Positions 59,601-64,000 of a stretch of 64,000 nucleotides of DNA are shown piece by piece. The position numbers and the translations under genes were made by a program. The notes under the pieces were generated by a model. That model saw only the letters and a list, made by a program, of their open reading frames with translations, did not search any database and was not told where the DNA came from. Every line of letters begins with the position of its first letter. Positions within the stretch are counted from its first letter, which is position 1. Origin of the DNA: Macrostomum hystrix (taxonomy: Eukaryota; Platyhelminthes; Macrostomidae); the NCBI GenBank assembly GCA_950097015.1, contig CATNEN010000038.1:26015001-26079000 (forward strand), in the 5' to 3' direction.

Positions 59601-61076
59601 ACAATCTGGACACCATGGCGGGTCTTGGTTGGTACGGCGAGCGCATTTGTCAGGCCCGGCCCTGGTTGGATATGGCCAAAAGCTACGCTTTGAGTGAAAA
59701 TCCGTCACAAAATGTAGAGCTGTTCTCGCCGTTTGGTGGCCTGATCCATGTGCTGTACGCCCTGCCAAATCGAGTGACGAACTATGATACGGAGGAAATC
59801 AGCATTGAGCTCGAGTTTCACAACGTTGTCCAGGCGCCGTACGTTGACTTCAAGCTGGCGGCGGTGTCACCTCGCGAACATCTGGCGGACGCTGCGTCCT
59901 ACGATGTCAGCCCGGCTCCATGGGGTGAATTTCGCAGTGGTTTTGCCATTCTTGGTGCTCCAAGAAGTGGCTTCGCTCGAGTGGATAGCAACACTTTGCG
60001 CGCTATGCACTTTATTGAGAAGGCAGCTCGTCTGTCTGTGTTGATCGGTGGACCAAACTTTGGACATTGGAGGCTACAGGGTCAGCAACGGGTGCACTCC
60101 GACACCGACCTGCAGTGTCTAAATGTCAAGTGTCGCGGCTACAGCGGAAACCCACTGTACATCTATGTTGATTATCCCAGCGATAGGCACAACACCGATT
60201 CACCTGTTGGAAGTCTGCTAGACGGAGCAGCCCTTGAAGCTGATAGAGCCCCGGTAGGTTCAAAGCATTCAATATTGATAATTAATCTGATTTCGTAGTA
60301 ATGTAACAGGGATTTTTTTTTATAAGGAAAATAATGCTAAATTTTATCCTAAATTTCGTGCGCAGAACTCGCGCGATGTGTTCTACCATGAGTTGGGTCA
60401 CAACTACTCGCCAATGTCGCTAATGTTTGGCATCGAGAATCGCGAAGTAGCAGCCGATTTTATCTTGGTGATGCTGCGTCGCTATCTGCACGACTTGGAT
60501 CTGACCAATTCGCCCTTCCTGTTTAATAGGTACTACAATTACCATGTACCAGTGAGTGACAAGTCTCAGTGTCAAGCAGCCACATCCTACGATTGGACGC
60601 GCGTGCCAACAACTGGCACAGCTCTGTCTGACCTTTTTCCAGCGCTAATCATCATTAACTACTTCGGCTTAGATGTTTTATCCGATGCGCTGCGAATGTA
60701 CCTCTACTATTACACTAGAGAGCCGTTACAGGCCGAGCATCGAACCAGGGCCGCCTCGGCAGTGCTCTCAAACATCACCGGCTACAATCTGCAGCCGGTA
60801 TTTGCCTTCTTCAACTATCCGATTGATCCGCACCTGTCAACTGGGCGGCCAAGCTTTGATCAGTTTCTTGTTCAGGAGAGCCGTTTGCAAGCGTTCTTCC
60901 CGAGCGAGAGCTGGGTCGCCAGTTGTCTGCCAGACAGGCTGCACTCGATCCAGCAGCGCTTCGGTGGCAAGCTGGTTCGCGGCGACCGACCTGCGACGGT
61001 TGACGGCATCTTTAATCGGGCCTACTTCACTGAAGAATCACCGCATCTGTTCTCCAGGGAGAGAATACGCGCCTGA
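56646..61076 (+). CDS. Secreted M60-like zinc metallopeptidase (TCAF-like)
   Basis: Six coding exons: 56646-56650, 57438-57601, 57862-57888, 58065-58285, 58373-60253 and 60366-61076, about 1002 residues, phases closing throughout. Exon 1 carries only ATG and two bases of the next codon; joined to exon 2 it gives the signal peptide MKTVLLICAVILTAKADT. Exon 3 is a 27-base microexon. The large exon has a GATase-like region (GRGVLIFFGEGTRWPTVEKF) and the M60 accessory region (TGVYLPALTRARV, FGGLIHVLYALP, SPAPWGEF). The last exon has the active site FYHELGHN (about 774-778) and REVAADF, whose Glu (about 793) is the likely third zinc ligand. Vertebrate TCAF proteins share this layout but are cytosolic; a signal peptide suggests an extracellular enzyme, as in mucin-cleaving M60 proteins. 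A candidate TATA box and an AATAAA flank the gene. Confidence 0.87.
56769..57132 (-). mobile_element. SINE family 1, near full length, M60 intron 1
   Basis: The minus strand begins GGGTCGGTGGCAGAGCGGTT, runs through the common body with a small internal duplication (GTACACTTCAC type), and ends CAGCCCTCCTGCA. It lies inside the first intron, between the 5-base coding exon and exon 2. Confidence 0.85.
57228..57376 (+). mobile_element. SINE family 1, 3'-part fragment, M60 intron 1
   Basis: It has only the distal body (GAGTGTGTGCCTGCGTACGG, GTGTGCTCAGGAGTCAGCGG, CCTCCTCGCTGGCTGCGGG) and a decayed end. It faces the previous copy in opposite orientation. Confidence 0.7.
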
Positions 61077-61318
61077 CCGGTAACTGCATGGCAACTCGGT
61101 TGTGTCGAAGAAGGAACGGGCAATGAGGAATCTACCTATAGCGATGGACGCTGATATTTTGTTTTAAACTATGATTGACGATGTGCTACTACCAAGGATT
61201 ACTAAAGCGCAGATAAATGAAACTTACAGCTTTTTAGAAAAATTGTTGTTGTGCCGATGGATTAGATGAAAAAGGCTGCCTAAATCAATTAAACAACTTA
61301 CTGAAAAAACACTTCATG

Positions 61319-61324
61319 AATAAA
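61319..61324 (+). promoter_or_regulatory. Likely polyadenylation signal of the M60 gene
   Basis: AATAAA about 245 bases after the stop codon; another AATAAA follows at 61404. Confidence 0.5.
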
Positions 61325-62001
61325 GCAAATTCTAACGTTTTAATCTTCACGTTAAACACATATAATATTGCTGTTACCTTCCTAATATTTACGTCAATCA
61401 AAGAATAAACAGAGAAATTTGAGTTGCATGTCTGAAAAGTTAATATTTTTTATACGTTAGCTTTTTAGATAATTAAAAGCAAATTCTTTACGACTAATAC
61501 ATGTTAAAGAGCTGTAGCATAGCGCAAACACGAGTGTGCTTTCTTAAAAAAACAATTAATATACTTTGGTAGTTGTTACAATAAGCAGTATAATTTTAAA
61601 AGTTTTTGTTAGACATACATTTGGGTTTTTCGATTGTGCTCGATAATAAAGAAAAAGGATATATATAGTTAGCAATGTACCTGAGGCAGTTAATTTAAAA
61701 AGGTGTGAGATTTTTTAATTCTTATTTATTTAATAACGTATTAAGACAAGTTACAAAAAGTGCTCACATTTGTAAGTGAATATTGCTGTTAGTTTTATAT
61801 TTATTCGAACATGTTTCTCAAACTATAATATTTGTTAATTCGTTGTCTTGAATGAAAGAATTAATACACTGTATATATGAACATTGCCTTAAACGCACGG
61901 AGAGATAACTTGCCGGTGTTAAAATATTGATTGAGAGAAAGTTTCCGGAGATGAGCATAAATATGTCATGTTTTTTAGCACCATAGAGCAGCAGCTTGGC
62001 C
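61325..62001. other. Convergent 3' region of M60 and PLC-gamma genes
   Basis: AT-rich. A minus-strand AATAAA at 61800-61805, about 200 bases after the PLC-gamma stop, is a plausible signal for that gene. No gene is seen. Confidence 0.5.
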
Positions 62002-63942
62002 CTACCTATAGATGACCAGGTGCACCAGAAGGCTGCATGCGGGAATCTCGTCGCCGAATAGGTCGCACAGCGCCACGCTTCGATAGCCGCTGCGCAATAG
62101 TCTGATTGGTCGAGCAAACTGACCAATCACCATGCGGTCCTGCCAAGACTCCGTTTCCATGTAGACAGCAATGCGCAGAATACTGTTCTCAGGACAGTCG
62201 CCAACGTTCAGGTAACAATCGCGATAGACAGGATTCAAACCGTTGTCAGCTACCACAGAGCTTCGGCAACAAGTGTTGCACAGTTCGGCTTCGACGTAGC
62301 TGCTGGTGATGCGTGGCGAGGTCCTTGGCAATCGGCGCCCGGCTATGACGCGCAGCTCTACCGTCGCATTGCGTGCCAGCTGCTGCTTCTGCTCCTCCTC
62401 CAGCTGCTCCTTGTAAAACTCCGGCTTCAAGACGTAGCCGCAGCCACCGTTGTCAGCGAACAGAGCCCGGTTCAGCAGCATGGCCCGGTCGCTGGTCTGC
62501 CAGTTCAGGGCAACCATCTGGCAGCCCAGCTCCCAAGCAGGCAGAGGATTGAAGTTTGACGACTTGAAGCGCGTTGTCTGAGGAAGAGTAGTTAGATAAT
62601 TGATCCGAAACTCTATGTTAAAATTTAAATTCCCAAGACACACAAACACATTCAAGTGAACATCCAAAATGCCTTCTTTCCACTGCTTTAAAATAAAATG
62701 TGCTAGTACAAACACCGGGAACACTAGGTCGCAAAGCAAATACGTCCTGAATAACTATTTACCATAAAAAATAAATAATTGCAGGAGGGCTTGTAGGCAA
62801 TCGGCAGCCAGCGAGGAGTCTGGTGTCGATCGCTAGGATTCTAGCGATTCCGCCTGATCCGAAGAATCTCGAGCACAAACCTACTCAGATCCGCAGGTAC
62901 TCGCTCTGCCACTTTAAAGTCAGAGTACGTGACTTACCTTAGGATAAACCCTGACCAGCTGGTTCAGTGTGAAATCGCGGATGTTCCTCGCCAACTGACA
63001 ATTGAGATTTTTCGGCAGTCGCGTCTCCGACACGCTGACCATCTCGTAGAATTTCGACCGCATGAAACGAATTCTCTGGTCCTGCGCTCGAATTGGCACG
63101 CAGTAGACCACCAGGTCGCTTAGTCGCTGCGAGATTCGCTCCCTGCGCATGCTGCCGCTCTCGCCAATGGCACGGTCGAAGCACTTGTACTTGCGTAGCT
63201 GAGCTTCAATCTGCTTGATCCATTCGACCAGGTCATTCTCCGATGGAGCTTGCATGACAAGCTGATGATTGCCTGATACGGCATCGCCGGACAGGGAGTG
63301 AAACTCGATGCATAACCTGCAGAAATTCTGATCATCCTTGTCTGGTTGAGGTATGTACACGCGATAGATGCCTCGCACCGAGATGCTCATCTCCACGTAC
63401 TCGCCTGTGTTGCAGGGCTCCAGGAGACGAGCTGGCACGAGGCCGCGAATCCCGGTTGACTCCAAGGTGCCCATGAGCCAGTCTGGCGCTATAGGCGTCA
63501 CACCGACTAAAATGTCACCCTGGCTGAAGCTCAACTCGTCAGCGCCTTGAGCACTGTAGGAATCGATGGCCCGCATTGTCACGTCTTGATTGTCATCGAG
63601 AAGAGCCTGTGCGAGAAGTACACTTTTGTAAATAAGCTGCGTGAGCTTGTACTACTAGGAAGCTGCCAAATCCATCCAAATTTCTGTCAATTTTACAGCT
63701 AGGTGAACTGAAGCAATAAAGAATGACGTTTCTTTCTTACTTTGACTATTCTTAATTGGATAAGATTCGAACTCTCGACCAAAGTCCAAGTCAGAAGGCT
63801 AAAGTTTAAAAAGTTTCCTAACCGATAAACAAAGGTACAAAAACGATTTTAACCTAACCTCATCTGCACCAGTGTCCATCCTAATGAGACTGTGATAGTC
63901 GTTCTCGCAGACAACCCTGGTTTCCACGCTGCGTACACCTGT
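62002..63942 (-). CDS. Phospholipase C-gamma, 3' end of gene
   Basis: Three minus-strand exons, 63942-63859, 63606-62938 and 62577-62002 (stop TAG), join in phase 0 and encode about 442 residues. The gene starts right of the window. In order they give: a linker after the second SH2 domain (VCENDYHSLIRM); an SH3 domain (MRAIDSYSAQGADELSFSQG, ending GLVPARLLEP); the C-terminal half of the split PH domain (GNHQLVMQAPSENDLVEWIK); the start of the catalytic Y half (LSDLVVYC, VRVYPK); and after the intron SSNFNPLPAWELGCQMVALN, the substrate-site region, followed by GCGYVLKPEF and a C2 domain (VVADNGLNPVYRDC). The SH3-PH-Y-C2 order is specific to PLC-gamma, which cleaves PIP2 downstream of tyrosine kinases. 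No long tail follows C2. Confidence 0.93.
62779..62822 (-). mobile_element. SINE family 1, terminal fragment
   Basis: It carries TTGCAGGAGGGCTTGTAGGC and GGCAGCCAGCGAGGAG, the 3' end of the family in reverse orientation, in PLC-gamma intron sequence. Confidence 0.6.
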
Positions 63943-64000
63943 CTGAATAGTAACCATTGTGAAAGAATACATTTATTTTGGGTTAGCCATTCTTTAACAG

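Overview
This is animal nuclear DNA. The genes are split by many GT-AG introns and belong to animal families: an organic anion transporter, a tubulin tyrosine carboxypeptidase, an otopetrin, a DEG/ENaC channel, a homeobox factor, a secreted M60-like peptidase and phospholipase C-gamma. Coding exons are GC-rich against AT-rich non-coding DNA. Introns and spacers are heavily loaded with minisatellites, tRNA-derived SINEs, one RTE-like LINE and one small Harbinger transposon. I read it as an invertebrate, possibly a spiralian such as a flatworm, but the phylum is not proven by the sequence. There is no sign of bacterial or viral DNA.

Layout, left to right. 1-4136 (+) is the 3' part of an OATP/SLCO gene. 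6869-10809 (-) is a MATCAP-like (KIAA0895/DUF1704) tyrosine carboxypeptidase, five exons, convergent with OATP. 12196-32042 (+) is a nine-exon otopetrin-like proton channel spread over about 20 kb, divergent from MATCAP, with introns holding most of the tandem arrays. 33.9-43.1 kb is a 22-bp satellite field split by a 5'-truncated RTE-like LINE (38865-41110). 43364-49620 (-) is a three-exon DEG/ENaC channel, and its long intron holds another block of the same satellite. 51719-53311 (-) is an unrecognised two-exon Cys-rich gene. 54345-55312 (-) is an MSX/NK-type homeobox gene. 56646-61076 (+) is a six-exon secreted M60-like zinc peptidase. 62002-63942 (-) is the 3' end of a phospholipase C-gamma gene that continues past the right edge.

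Exon joins were built by hand from GT/AG sites, reading phase and family motifs. In every multi-exon model the phases close without a frameshift, which is the main support for the models. The genes do not form an obvious pathway; they are mostly membrane, secreted or signalling proteins that happen to be neighbours.

The most unusual content is the tandem repeats: about 15 different minisatellite families plus a long pyrimidine tract and a GATA tract. Most lie inside introns and most are private to one intron. One array begins exactly at a splice donor and repeats it. One is in frame with its upstream exon. One opens with a perfect inverted copy of its own unit. Several share the core ACCTGTTAG. 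No new enzymatic or defence system is visible; the candidate novelty is how these intronic arrays arise and what they do to splicing.
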